Assembly (NCBI GenBank): GCA_028386065.3
Contig: JAKUCV010001068.1
Span: 407,563 to 471,562, forward strand
Direction: 5' to 3'
Source of the DNA: Turnera subulata
Taxonomy: Eukaryota > Streptophyta > Magnoliopsida > Malpighiales > Passifloraceae
Length of the DNA: 64,000 nucleotides
Shown here: one piece after another, positions 46,615 through 57,188 of the stretch
Numbering within the stretch: position 1 is the stretch's first letter
How the letters are laid out: each line of letters opens with the position of its first letter
Notes under the pieces: model-generated
Told to the model about the DNA's origin: nothing
Seen by the model: the letters and a program-made list of their open reading frames with translations, nothing else
Database searches by the model: none
Program-made: the position numbers and the translations under genes

Positions 46615-47124
46615 TCATGTACACATCCTTAAAAGATTTCCATTAAGGAAAGCGGTTTTGACATCCATTTGCCATATCTCATAATCATGGTATGCTGCTA
46701 TAGCCAATAGAATCCGGATGGATTTAACCATGGCAACTGGCGAGAAAGTTTCATCATAGTCAATACCATGAACTTGCTTGAAACCTTTCGTAACCAGTCT
46801 CCTTTTAAAGGTAATCACATTACCATCCATGTCACTCTTTTTCTTAAAGACCCATTTGCACCCTATGGGTTTTACCCCTTTAGGTGGATCAACCAAGGTC
46901 CATACCTTGTTTTCATACATGGATTCCATCTCCGAATTCATGGCTTCTAGCCACTTCTTAGAGTCTGGACCCGTAATAGCTTGCTGATAGGAAGTGGGCT
47001 CATTCTCATCAATGAGCATCACGTCTCCAGTATGAGTCATAAGAAATCCATATCTCTCAGGCTCATACCGAGTCCTATCAGACCTACGCGGTCCGTGTGT
47101 TACAGGTACAGGATTCTCACCCAC
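46615..47124 (-). pseudogene. Nested Copia reverse transcriptase, N-terminal part
   Basis: RVT_2 start on minus: SYQQAITGPDSKKWLEAMNS, WTLVDPPKGVKPIGCKWVFK, KGFKQVHGIDYDETFSPVA, YEIWQMDVKTAFLNGNL (first catalytic Asp). A frameshift then ends the frame at 46615; RT continues in another frame to ~46420. Confidence 0.85.
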
Positions 47125-47139
47125 AACAACTTGTGGTTC

Positions 47140-48569
47140 CTATCCTTGTTCCATCTCAGCCTCAATACCTCGAACTTCTTCGAGTTCTATTTTCCTCCCA
47201 CTGATCTCTCTAGAAATAAATTCTCCTTCTAGAAAAATAGCAGTACGAGCAACAAACACTTTGTGCTTTGTGGGATTATAGAAATAATATCCTTTAGTTT
47301 CCTTAGGATATCCAACAAAAAGGCACTTGTCAGATTTAGGGCCGAGTTTGTCTGATGCTTGACGTCTCACGTAAGCCTCACAACCCCAAATCCTCATAAA
47401 AGACAAATTGGGACGCTTCCCAGTCCATATCTCATATGGTGTCTTTTTAACCGATTTAGATGGAACACGGTTAAGTGTAAATGCAACACTCAATAATGCA
47501 TGTCCCCAAAATGAAAAAGGAAGGTCAGCTTGACTCATCATAGAACGAACCATGTCTAACAAAGTTCTATTCCTCCTTTCAGATATACCATTCCATTGAG
47601 GCGTACCTGGTGGAGTAAGTTGTGATACAATACCACATTGCTTTTAGATGATCAAGAAAATCTCGGTCTAAGTATTCACCTCCTCGATCAGATCGAAATA
47701 CTCTTGCCGAGTTGATTTTGTACTTCACTCTTTAATTCTTTGAACTTTTCAAAGGATTCTGACTTGTGCTTCATTAGATACACATAGCAATATCTACTGT
47801 AATCATCAGTAAATGTAATGAAGTATTGAAATCCACCTCTAGCCTGTGTTGATATAGGTCCGCATACATCAGAATGTATAAGACCTAACAAGTCCGAAGC
47901 TCTTTCACCTTTACCAGCAAAAGGAGCCTTCGTCATTTTGCCTAATAAACATGACTTACATGTCTCATATGATTCAAAATCAAATGAGTCTAAAAGTCCA
48001 TCTTTATGGAGTTTAAAAATACGAGTCCCGCTTATATGGCCCAATCGACAATGCCAGAGACAGGTTTCATTAGAATCGTTTAATCTAACCTTCTTCGTAT
48101 TAATGTTATAGATTGGTGTTTCTAGGTTTAGAACGTACAAACCATTGCTCAAATATGCACGACCATAATAAATATCATTGAAATAAATAGAACAACAATT
48201 GTTCTTTATTACAAATGAAAAACATTTCTTGTCCAGACAAGAAACAGAAATCAAATTCCTGCTTATGGTAGGAACATAATAACAATCGTCAAGTTCTAAA
48301 ACGAAACCACTCCATAAGGGTAGATGGTAAGTCCCTACGGCTAATGCAGCAACTCTTGCTCCATTTCCAACGCATAGGTCTATCTCTCCCTTTGCTATTC
48401 TTCTACCCTTTCTCAGTTCCTGCACATTTACACAAATGTGAGAACCACATCCGGTATCTAATACCCATGATGCAGAGATAGAGATATTAGCCTCTATAAC
48501 AAAAAAACCTGAAGCGGAAGTCTTACTTCCCTTCTGTTTCTTCACCTCTTCAAGGTAAATAGGGCACAT
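47140..48569 (-). pseudogene. Nested Copia protease and integrase region
   Basis: On minus: WVLDTGCGSHICVN (aspartic protease, active-site DTG), GAG-pre-integrase SCLDKKCFSF to LWHCRLGHISGTRI, KSCLLGKMTKAPF, rve core LIHSDVCGPISTQARGG (Asp), then after a frameshift near 47690 VFRSDRGGEY (Asp) and WNGISERRNRTLLDMVRSM (Glu). It ends with CEAYVRRQ and GYPKETKGYYFY. All three integrase acidic residues survive but the frame is broken at least twice. Confidence 0.85.
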
Positions 48570-49212
48570 TTCTTCTTCTTGTAAAACTTGGCTTTACCCT
48601 TTCCTTTGCCATTTCCAACCATCAATATGCTGTTGGATTTATTTGCCTTCATCTGTTGCTCAACTGTTCCTAACATGTTAAGCAACTCAGACAAGGATTT
48701 GTCAAGATGATTCATATTGAAATTCATGACAAATTGGCTGTAACTATCCGGCAACGATTGCAGGACTAGATCAACAACCAACTCCTTTTGCAAAGGAAAA
48801 CCTAGACCCTCAAGGCTCTCAATGTATTCAATCATTTTGAGCACATGAGGTCTCACCGGTGATGACTCAGCCATCTTGCATTGGAACAATGCCTTAGAGG
48901 TCTCATACCTCTCATGCTTTGCTTGCTCTTCAAAAAGCATTTTCAGATGTTCGATCATATCGAGCGCATCCAAGTTCTCATGTTGCTTCTAAAGCTCAGA
49001 GTCCATGATAACAAGCATAAGGGATGCAACATCCAATGCATCATCAACATGCTTCTTGTAAGCATCTCTTTTCGCCCTAGGAGCAGTAGGCAGCGGTTCA
49101 TTAGGAACAGGACTATCCTCAAATTGCGATGCCACTTAAGGAAGTTATTCCCATTAAGTTTTTCCTTCTCAAGGACAGATTGCAGTGATTGTGTACTAGT
49201 GTTTTGTGCCAT
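48542..49212 (-). pseudogene. Nested Copia gag
   Basis: On minus from ATG 49212: MAQNTSTQSLQSVLEKEKLN, NNFLKWHRNLRIVL, then a frame change to a UBN2-type gag with LKMLFEEQAKHERYETSKAL, VRPHVLKMIEYIESLEGLGF, YSQFVMNFNMN, and a Lys/Gly-rich C-terminus near the zinc knuckle. One frameshift near 49080 and one stop near 48990 are visible. Confidence 0.8.
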
Positions 49213-49407
49213 GATAACTCTACAACATTGATCAACTCACACAAATAAGAGTCATGTATACATAAATCATTTAACAAGGAATTCTATTAAATGATGCTCC
49301 TACTACATAAATCAAGATAATTATAAGTAGGCCAAGATCCATATTTCACTACAAGATAAGTCAGCTTTGGCTGATCACTTATATCATAGTTATTTAGGTA
49401 GACAACT

Positions 49408-50086
49408 NNNNNNNNNNNNNNNNNNNNNNNNNNNNNNNNNNNNNNNNNNNNNNNNNNNNNNNNNNNNNNNNNNNNNNNNNNNNNNNNNNNNNNNNNNNNN
49501 NNNNNNNNNNNNNNNNNNNNNNNNNNNNNNNNNNNNNNNNNNNNNNNNNNNNNNNNNNNNNNNNNNNNNNNNNNNNNNNNNNNNNNNNNNNNNNNNNNNN
49601 NNNNNNNNNNNNNNNNNNNNNNNNNNNNNNNNNNNNNNNNNNNNNNNNNNNNNNNNNNNNNNNNNNNNNNNNNNNNNNNNNNNNNNNNNNNNNNNNNNNN
49701 NNNNNNNNNNNNNNNNNNNNNNNNNNNNNNNNNNNNNNNNNNNNNNNNNNNNNNNNNNNNNNNNNNNNNNNNNNNNNNNNNNNNNNNNNNNNNNNNNNNN
49801 NNNNNNNNNNNNNNNNNNNNNNNNNNNNNNNNNNNNNNNNNNNNNNNNNNNNNNNNNNNNNNNNNNNNNNNNNNNNNNNNNNNNNNNNNNNNNNNNNNNN
49901 NNNNNNNNNNNNNNNNNNNNNNNNNNNNNNNNNNNNNNNNNNNNNNNNNNNNNNNNNNNNNNNNNNNNNNNNNNNNNNNNNNNNNNNNNNNNNNNNNNNN
50001 NNNNNNNNNNNNNNNNNNNNNNNNNNNNNNNNNNNNNNNNNNNNNNNNNNNNNNNNNNNNNNNNNNNNNNNNNNNNNNNNNNNNNN
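49408..50086. other. Assembly gap (679 N)
   Basis: Unknown bases. By comparison with the left LTR, about 330 bp of the right LTR, the PBS and part of the leader should lie here. Confidence 1.
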
Positions 50087-51259
50087 TGTGTGTGAATGTT
50101 GTGTGTGTTGATAATCTGATCATCAAGCCCTATTTATACACACAATTAATGCATAGATTAATGAGACAATGGCCAACATCATCATGCATTAACCATCATG
50201 ATTATACTTTAAGTCTAATCATGTCTCCACTATGTCTTAATGCTCCACTAAGCATTAATGGATGCTCCACTAAGCATTAATGGGATTACACATCGTATGC
50301 CATTAATTTTGGTTCAATAATTCTGATAATTAGTGAACCAAATCAGCCCAAAACGACCCGGTCCAACCATGGTCCAACAAAGGTTCAACCATGGTCCACC
50401 CACTTGGTCGAACCACGGTCCAACCACGGTTCAACCACCTGCTCGAATCAACAGTTCTAAGTGTGTGACCCTGTAGGCACTTGTAACGTTTGGCGGTGTC
50501 TAGCAACACATCATTGCTACCCGAATGACAAGATCAGTACTGATTCAATATGCCTCGGAAGCATGTCATCGTCCTTTCGTCACATTATCAAGTTTAAACA
50601 CGAGACATGGAGTAAGTCAGTCTCGTATATGTTTAATCTAAGTTTCTTGATCCCCTAGTTAACTGTGTAAAACTGATACTAATGATATCACCATATCACA
50701 TAATCCGAGCATGGCCATGCATTTACAGTTCAACTCTATCAAGAGGCCCAACTGATAATATACCCGTTATATGGGTTGGATGAATTCCATCTTGATCATA
50801 GAAAACCCACTACAGACTTATCATATACCCAATGATTACACTAAGGTCTACTCAGTTACGAATAGCCAAGAGTAATATCAAAGTATATGACTAACATGTT
50901 AGGAACCTTGATGATCTCAGGTCATAGGATAATACATATAAGAACCACTAATGACAATCATATAACGTTCCATGTAGTGTTCTTATGTTGGGTCAGTCCA
51001 GACCACAAGTTCTTTAACTTGTACCCGTATGTAGAATTCATATCTCATATAATTCTCAACATACGCTAGTCTTAATTTATTATTACAACCCATCCATAAT
51101 AATAATCGACTAGGGACATTTAAGAATATAAAATATTCTAGGGATATAAAGATGTGCAAGCGTTTATCACATAAATATATTTATTGGAATAACCTTAATG
51201 TATATACATGTTTATATACAATCATCCAATGATTGGCTTTTGGGCATATTACACTAACA
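50087..51259 (-). repeat. Visible part of the 5' LTR of the nested Copia
   Basis: It matches 44420-45631 closely except beside the gap and at the missing 41-bp segment. A TATA box (minus GTGTATAAATAGGGC) lies at 50130-50140. Confidence 0.88.
50130..50140 (-). promoter_or_regulatory. TATA box in the nested Copia 5' LTR
   Basis: Minus strand TATAAATA is a strong match to the plant consensus. The other LTR is diverged here. Confidence 0.6.
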
Positions 51260-51264
51260 ATATT

Positions 51265-52197
51265 TGAGGTTATCAACCAGTAAAACATGCTCAATAACAG
51301 GACAAGAATTAATATTACCGAAACCAAGAATTTTACCTTTCGACATATCACCAAAAGTTACATTACCTCGGTCCTTTTCAGTAAGGGATGAGAGCATGGA
51401 AGAGTCCCCTGTCATGTGCCTTGAACAATCACTGTCCAAGATCCACTCATCCCTGTTTTCCTGTCAGCATGATCAAGTTTTAGGTATCCAAACTAATTTG
51501 GGTCCTTCAGGGTTAGGCTTGGTTCCTTTCGGAACCCACACATACTTTACATGACAGTTGCCTTTCTTGAACCAACAAGACCTAATGCCATGACCAACTC
51601 TACCACAGAAATGATAGGTAATATGTGGTGCTTCAGAATGATGTGAGTGCATATGCATATTCATCCTTGGTCTATATGGTTGACTAGACCCAGCCTTAAC
51701 AAATTTCATCGGTGGACTTGGTTTGTGAAAAACCACATGGTTTATAGAGCTTGGTTTGTTAAAAACCATGTAAGTAGCGCCTATTCCTTCTTTCTGCACA
51801 GAATGTCTTTGCTGTCCTAGCAGAAGATTTAAACTATCTGTTCCTTTAGTGAATTTCTCAAGAGAACACTTTAGATCTTCAACACTCCTATTTAACATAT
51901 CATTTTCTTTCAGCAATTTTTCACAAGTAGCAATGTTGCAAGTAATTTTCTTTTCAAGTTCATCATGAGCATTTTGGATAGTAAATTTATCAACTTTCAA
52001 AGTTTCACCAGATTTCAGAGCTTCGGTGTGAGCAAGACTAAGCTTTTCATATGCATTTCTATGAGCTTCAGCATCATATTTAAGAGTCTCAATTCTTTTC
52101 TTGTATGCACTATTCTTTTTAAGTACTTGCTTATACTTATCATGTAATTCACCAAAAGCATCCTATAATTCATCAAAAGTAAAGTCAGGAGCATCAA
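51265..52197 (-). pseudogene. Sirevirus gag-pol linker and protease part, up to the Copia insertion
   Basis: On minus from ~52197: coiled-coil-like region (AHDELEKKITCNIATCEKLL, NDMLNRSVEDLKCSLEKF), PPMKFVKAG, a second zinc-knuckle-like YHFCGRVGHGIRSC that lacks its first Cys, WVPKGTKPNPEGPKLVW, then the protease segment LDSDCSRHMTGD and GILGFGNI-like strand to VLLVDNLKY. The protease active site, DSG in relatives, is DSD here. The frame is broken by stops at ~52160 and ~51470 and ends at the Copia TSD. Confidence 0.8.
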
Positions 52198-52213
52198 ATA
52201 CCTCAGATTCTTC

Positions 52214-53176
52214 TTAAGCCATCAGACAAAGGTTCACAACTTCTTCTATTTCAGAATCGCTTTCAGAATCCGAGTCATCCCAAGCGACCATAGCCCTCTT
52301 CCCTTTGGATTTTGTAGAGTCATATCTGTTCTTCTTCTGATGTGGACATTCAGCTTTAATGTGACTAGGTCGGTTGCAGCCAAAACAGATTAGAGGATCT
52401 TTCTTTGGTTCTTCAATCTTCACACCTCTAGAACTTCTACCCTTTTGCTGCTTTTTCATCTTGAGATATCTTATAACCCTTTTGGAAAGAAGTGCCACAT
52501 CAGAGTCACTGTCTTCATCACCAGATTCATGGGATTTTAAGGCCAGGTCCTTCTTCTTTGGTTCTTTAGTTTCAAACTTGGAACCATGCACTATAAGCTT
52601 GCCAATCAGCTCATCATAGGTAAGAGTGTTCAAGTTTTGAGCTTCTTCTATGGCAGTCACCTTAGGCTCCCACTCCTTAGGTAGAGACCTAAGTACCTTT
52701 GCAACCTTCTCTCTGTGTGTGATAACCTTCCCAAGAGTTGCAAGGCTGTTGCACATAATTGTGAAGCGAGTATCCATCTCCTGTATGGTTTCACTAGAAA
52801 CCATCTGAAACAGTTCATAGTCCCTCAAAAAACGATTGAGCCTTGACTCTTTCACTTGGTTTGTGCCTTCATGAGTGACACATAGAAGCCTCCAGATCTC
52901 ATAGGCAGTTTTACAAGATCTGACTCTTTGAAATTCACTCTCACTTATTCCACAAAGAAGGACATTATTGGCTTGAGCATCAAGTTTAGCCTTTTTGAGC
53001 TCCTCTTCTGACCAGAACTGCATGTCCCTCAATGGTCTGGCATAAGGATGCTGGACTATGTTCCACATCTCCAGATCTTTGCCTTCAAGGAAGATCTTCA
53101 TCCTGAAATTCCAGTAATCAAAGTTTGCACCATCGAAGTGGGGTGCTTTGTTTATGCTATTTCCCTCATAAGCCAT
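52214..53176 (-). CDS. Sirevirus gag (320 residues)
   Basis: An open frame on minus from ATG 53176, 41 bp after the PBS. It starts MAYEGNSINKAPHFDGANFD then YWNFRMKIFLEGKDLEMW, the UBN2-type Copia gag. Further motifs are SCKTAYEIWRLLCVTHEGT, LRDYELFQMVSSETIQEM, LRSLPKEWEPKVTAIEEA and TYDELIGKLIVHG. A zinc knuckle CFGCNRPSHIKAEC (CX2CX4HX4C) is near residue 270. The C-terminus is Ser/Asp/Glu-rich and ends VNLCLMA-stop. This is the only element gene in the window still fully open. The stop before the protease linker may be a lesion, since many relatives have gag and pol fused. Confidence 0.85.
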   Translation of the reverse strand: MAYEGNSINKAPHFDGANFDYWNFRMKIFLEGKDLEMWNIVQHPYARPLRDMQFWSEEELKKAKLDAQANNVLLCGISESEFQRVRSCKTAYEIWRLLCVTHEGTNQVKESRLNRFLRDYELFQMVSSETIQEMDTRFTIMCNSLATLGKVITHREKVAKVLRSLPKEWEPKVTAIEEAQNLNTLTYDELIGKLIVHGSKFETKEPKKKDLALKSHESGDEDSDSDVALLSKRVIRYLKMKKQQKGRSSRGVKIEEPKKDPLICFGCNRPSHIKAECPHQKKNRYDSTKSKGKRAMVAWDDSDSESDSEIEEVVNLCLMA

Positions 53177-53215
53177 GATCTTTGCCTTTGGATGTTACTC
53201 CTTTATACTGAGGAC

Positions 53216-53232
53216 GTGGCTCCGCTACCAAT
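53216..53232 (-). other. Primer-binding site of the Sirevirus (TTGGTAGCGGAGCCACG)
   Basis: On minus, directly after the LTR end GGGCTAACAA. It is the same TGGTAGCGGAGC variant as the Gypsy elements here. Confidence 0.75.
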
Positions 53233-53264
53233 TGTTAGCCCGAATAGGCCTGAGAGAGGGAGGG

Positions 53265-53267
<3 letters not shown>

Positions 53268-53296
<29 letters not shown>
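53268..53296. repeat. Poly-G tract (29 G) in the Sirevirus 5' LTR
   Basis: Uninterrupted G run just inside the LTR 3' end (minus), next to the PBS; see 36254-36271. Confidence 0.9.
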
Positions 53297-53864
53297 AGCG
53301 ACGGTTGAATCAGGCTTCCCTTCAATCGAGGTTGGTTTCTAAGTTGGTTTCTGTGGAATCACTTTCGTTTCTGAGGAACCAAGTGGTTTCTTTACGAACC
53401 ACAAACACACAGAACTAATCAGTGTGAAATGCACAGAGGTAAAGAGAACAGAAGAGAGAAAGGTTGACACAGTGATTTATAGTGGTTTCCCCTCACCAGG
53501 TACCTCCACTACCTAAAGGCCCTTCCTTTAGGATTTTAGAAACTCTCACTATCTTAGGCTTTTGCGGGATCAGCCTTAACCGATTACAGAAACCAAGCTT
53601 TTGCAGGCTAAGCTCTAACCTTTACAAGTTTTTCCGAGGCTAAACTCTAACCTTTACTCAAATCAAAAACCTGATTTGAGGACCCAACTATACTACACTA
53701 GTCTTGCCTAAACACTCTACCCATTGTAAGGACTTGGAGAATAAGATTAAGCACAAATTCAAAGCTCTCAAGAACAGCAAGAACACAACAGGTATAAGCT
53801 CAAGAATCAACTCAATAGCACGTTTTTTGTTGGGTTGAGGAAGAAAGATATGCAATGGCCTTCC

Positions 53865-53872
53865 TTATATAG
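53865..53872 (-). promoter_or_regulatory. TATA box in the Sirevirus 5' LTR (minus)
   Basis: Minus strand ACTATATAAGG; presumed promoter for genomic RNA. Confidence 0.6.
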
Positions 53873-54439
53873 TGCTTGAGTTGGTGGGGGTAGGTGAGAT
53901 ATTTTTCTCTTCCTCCAACGGCTACAATCTCCCATGAAGCTCCATATCAGACCTTGATGCTCTGCAGGATGCTGCTGCTTCTTTTTGAGGAAATCCACTC
54001 TCCATTTGCCTTCATTATACAAAAACTTTCCATTTTTGGCCATTCGGACCACAAAGTTGGACCACATGGTCCCTTTCACATAAATGATCAAAGAGAGGTG
54101 AGAGACAAGGGTTGAAAACTTCTGCTCAGTGTTGGACCATTTTCTCTGCCCGTTGGAGTTGTTGGGAGTTGGCCTTAATTGCTGTATGGACCATTGGGAC
54201 CACTTGGCCACTTGCAGCTGGGACCACGATGTTGTCAGTCAGGTGTGGTTTCTTCTAAAACCAAGTTAAAAAACCAAGCTGAAAACCAGGCTGCAAGAAG
54301 ACTCAACACAAGTACATATAGAAAACTTCTAATCCAGTTTGTTAGCCATCAAAATCATTATATACTATCACACCAAACATGGTTAATTATAGATTAACAC
54401 TAATTAGAGTATTAGAGCCATATTTAGGCTAAAAATTTT

Positions 54440-54949
54440 TATATATTTAAAAAATATGGTAGATAAATAATATTTTTGGTTAAATTTATAGGTTTATTTG
54501 GATATTAAAATAATAACAATACAATATTATGATTGGTTAAATTAATCAATACTTGTTTAGTTTTTTTTGGTTTGTTAGGGTACTAAACTAATGAGGTAGA
54601 ATGATTTGCCTAGATTTTTTTATATTAAAATAATATGTACCCACACTTTAAATTTTTTTTTATTTGAGACAATCTATGCCACGTGTCGATTTATGGTAGG
54701 ACCACCTCAGTCAAGGGCGCCAACCGGGCGCGGGCAGCCATGTGGCGCGTCCACGTCAGCTTCCAGCACATGCCAAATGGGGTGAATAGTGATTCAATTT
54801 TGACTTTGGGCGATTTGAGCGAGATTGGGATAACTGAGTATCCAAGTTGAATGAAATGTCGTAGCTGGAAGGGGAAATTGAATTTTTTTAACTCGATACC
54901 CAAACTGAGGATTTTTGGTTAACTGAGGCCCTATAAAGGTACTTTTGCC
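54440..54949 (-). repeat. Right TIR of the Mutator-like element
   Basis: Reverse complement of 34103-~34600. The Sirevirus inserted almost exactly at the inner edge of this TIR. Confidence 0.85.
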
Positions 54950-54958
54950 TAAATAAAA

Positions 54959-55571
54959 AGAAAAAAGAAAAAAAGATTGAACAAGAATTTGGAGATTTTT
55001 GTTATTAACATTCCGGTCATTTTAAACCTAGAAACTGTAAAAAAAGGAGCTGGGAGTAGAAAAAAAATTACAAAAGTGTGAATTAACCTGGAAGAAAATA
55101 ATGACGAGGGCCGATAAGAAGAAGAGGAACCGACAGGAACCACCACAATTGTCGCCGAAACCATTATGTATCTACCTACGCCTTTCGAAAATGTGTGAGA
55201 GAGTGAGAGGTATAGAGTTAGGAGTCTGAATCGAGGAGGATTGATTTAAAAAATGATGAAAAAAAAATGAAGTGGGACAAACAGATATGGGAATGGTGAA
55301 AAATGGGAAGAGATGATACATAGAATAAAAATCAAGCAAGCAACAAAAAGGTTTCCTATTCTAAAAGAAAAGAAAAATAGAAATGGAGGAGGGAGGAAGG
55401 ACTAGGAGTATGGTTATGAGTATCTATTTAATGGGAGGAGCAATAGATGGACATATAATATAACAACAGTGTGGATAGAGGAGGAAGAAGAAAGAAGCAG
55501 AGCAAATTAGGGCTAGCACAGCTGAGCACACATGGTTATGGGTATTTATTTAATGAGAGGAATAATGGATG
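54959..55571. other. Intergenic DNA with a ~40-bp direct repeat
   Basis: No gene. Segments at ~55410-55450 and 55532-55571 are imperfect copies ('atggttatgagtatctatttaatg'-like). The second copy ends at the second Sirevirus, whose putative TSD is GGATG (55567-55571). Confidence 0.5.
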
Positions 55572-57188
55572 TGTTAGCCCAGACAGGCCTGAGGGGAGGG
55601 GGGGGGGGGGGTGGTTGTTGGAGTGTGGTATGAATCAGGCTACCCTTAATCGCATTTGGCTTCTTGTTTGGTTTTGCACGAACCAAGTGGCTCCTTCACA
55701 AACCACTTCACCCGCAAAACAGGCAATACTTGCAAGTAGAAATATGAAAGAGCAGAAGTAAGAGAGGATGGCATAGTAATTTATAGTGGTTCCCTCTCAC
55801 CAGGTACCTCCACTACCTAAAGGACCCTCATTTAGGATTTCAAACTCTCACTAACTTAGGTTTTTGTAGGATCAGCCTTAACCTATTACAGAAACCAAGC
55901 TTTTGCAGGCTAAGCTCTAACCTTTACAAGTTTTTCCCAGGCTAAACTCTAACCTTTCCCCAAATCTAATCCTAGATTTGAGATCCCAGCAAAACTACAC
56001 ACTAATCTTGCCTAAAACACTACCCTTTGAAACAACTTGGAGAACAAGAATAATCACAAGTATAAGCTCAACAAATATCTCAAGTGTGAGCATAGTTACA
56101 GACTTCAAAGCAATTCTCAATTGGTTGGGATGCTTTTCCAAGAAGTAATCCTCTTCCTTATATAGAGCTTGAGCAAGTGGGAGTAGGTAGAAAGATCTTC
56201 ATCTAACGGCTCTAAAGTACCCATCAGCTTATCATCTAGCGGCTCTTAGGTACAAATCAGTCTTCAGAGTTGACTCCATATGGACCACAATTGATATTTG
56301 AGCTTGGAGGTGAGAGATAAGTGTTGCAGGTCTTCATCTCTGCCATGGACCACTTTCTCTGCCCGTTGGAGTAGTTGGGGTTTAGGATTTAATGCTGTGA
56401 GGACCACCTAGGCCACCAGTAACTTGCAACAGGACCACTTCTGATGTTGACAGCAAAGTGTGGTTTCTTCCAGAAACCAAGTCTGTGGTTTTTGTGTGGT
56501 TCTTTTAAGAAACCACGTTGCATGTTAATCAACATAAATATATGCAAACATCTAACCAAGTTTGTTAATCATCAAAATTAATATATAATTATTCACTAAA
56601 TATGATTAGTCATTAATAATTCCTATTAAGCTCATGTTTAGGTCATCAATCTCCCATTTTTTATGATGACAAATATTGTGTTGATTTCGGAAAAAACCAG
56701 GGTTAATTAAGATATCACAATATGTAAGCACACTCCCCTTGCATTATTGCTCCCCCTATATCAAATATTTTTGTGCTTTAAGCACCATTGGCTAGTCTGC
56801 TTAGCCAAAATACTCCCCGTGTGAATAGCATCATCTTGCAGATAATATTTAATAGAGTGTAGCGCAGCAAGAAATAAATGATTACGATTCATATATTCAT
56901 AATTCAATCCAAATCCAAATCCAAAATTTTCTCCCCCTTTTGGCATCAACAAAAAGAATAAGTATAAAGGATAGAATAAGAGACAAGATTAGAGATTAAT
57001 ATTCAAAAGAAGAACATAGGATTATAAGATAACAGAACCTAACAAAGTTCAGAACCAAACAGACCATGATAAAGACCAACAGAAAAACCAACAAGAAACC
57101 AACATAAAACCAAGTGAGGAACCATGCATGAAACCATGAAGTACAAAAAATGAAAATGCATGTGGCAGTTGAGTGCATCACTCATCAT
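55572..57188 (-). mobile_element. Second Sirevirus, 3' end only, broken by a Tat/Ogre-like element
   Basis: LTR 55572-56648 (1077 bp) is clearly related to the first Sirevirus LTR, with the same order: TGTTAGCCC terminus, poly-G (55598-55611), 'aagcttttgcaggctaagct' unit, TATA box on minus. Repeated AGGGGGAG-like polypurine tracts follow at about 56650, 56735, 56750, 56812 and 56930. The internal part matches the end of the first copy's extra ORF region. It stops at 'catcactcatcat' (57188), where the next element begins. The rest should lie right of the window. Confidence 0.88.
56157..56165 (-). promoter_or_regulatory. TATA box of the second Sirevirus LTR
   Basis: Minus strand CTATATAAGGAAG, same place as in the first Sirevirus. 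Confidence 0.55.

Larger units (their letters stand above)
44090..51259 (-). mobile_element. Copia retrotransposon nested in the Sirevirus, TSD ATATT
   Basis: Left LTR 44090-45631; right LTR ends at 51259, its start hidden in the N gap. TSDs ATATT lie at 44085-44089 and 51260-51264, and joining the flanks restores the Sirevirus frame (…DNLKY then NLLSISQL). On minus the LTR starts TGTTAGTGTAATATGCCC. Gag, integrase, RT and RNase H are in Copia order but hold stops and frameshifts. The lineage looks Tork/Angela-like from integrase and RNase H motifs; this is a judgement from memory of the family. Confidence 0.9.
36227..54434 (-). mobile_element. Sirevirus (Copia, SIRE/Maximus-like), TSD ATTTT, interrupted by another Copia
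   Basis: LTRs are at 36227-37473 (3') and 53233-54434 (5'). TSDs ATTTT lie at 36222-36226 and 54435-54439. On minus, order is PBS, gag, protease, integrase, RT, RNase H, a further large ORF, multiple polypurine tracts, LTR. Repeated AGGGGGAG-type tracts before the 3' LTR and an extra ORF after pol are recognised Sirevirus traits. A complete Copia element (44090-51259) splits the integrase-side region; without it the Sirevirus is ~11.0 kb. Damaged catalytic residues, stops and the insertion make it immobile. Confidence 0.92.
53233..54434 (-). repeat. 5' LTR of the Sirevirus (1202 bp)
   Basis: Direct repeat of 36227-37473. Its outer end reads CTAAAA instead of CTAACA, so the terminal base pair complement is mutated. 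It holds the 29-G run at 53268-53296 and a TATA box on minus at 53865-53872. Confidence 0.92.
34103..54949. mobile_element. Mutator-like element with long TIRs carrying two plant gene fragments
   Basis: It starts GGCAAAAGTACCTTTATAGG and ends with the reverse complement. About 500 bp at each end align as inverted repeats (34103-~34600 and ~54440-54949). Flanking 9-mers are TGAATAAAA (34094-34102) and TAAATAAAA (54950-54958), 8 of 9 identical, the TSD size of Mutator-like elements. After removing the nested Sirevirus (36227-54434 plus TSD) the element would be about 2.6 kb. Its interior holds no transposase but two damaged gene copies on minus (34825-35120 and 35287-35912). This fits a Pack-MULE or other gene-capturing, non-autonomous element. 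Confidence 0.8.

Noticed and set aside
49287..50126. Frames running through the N block
   Set aside because: Unknown bases were read as open; there is no real sequence.
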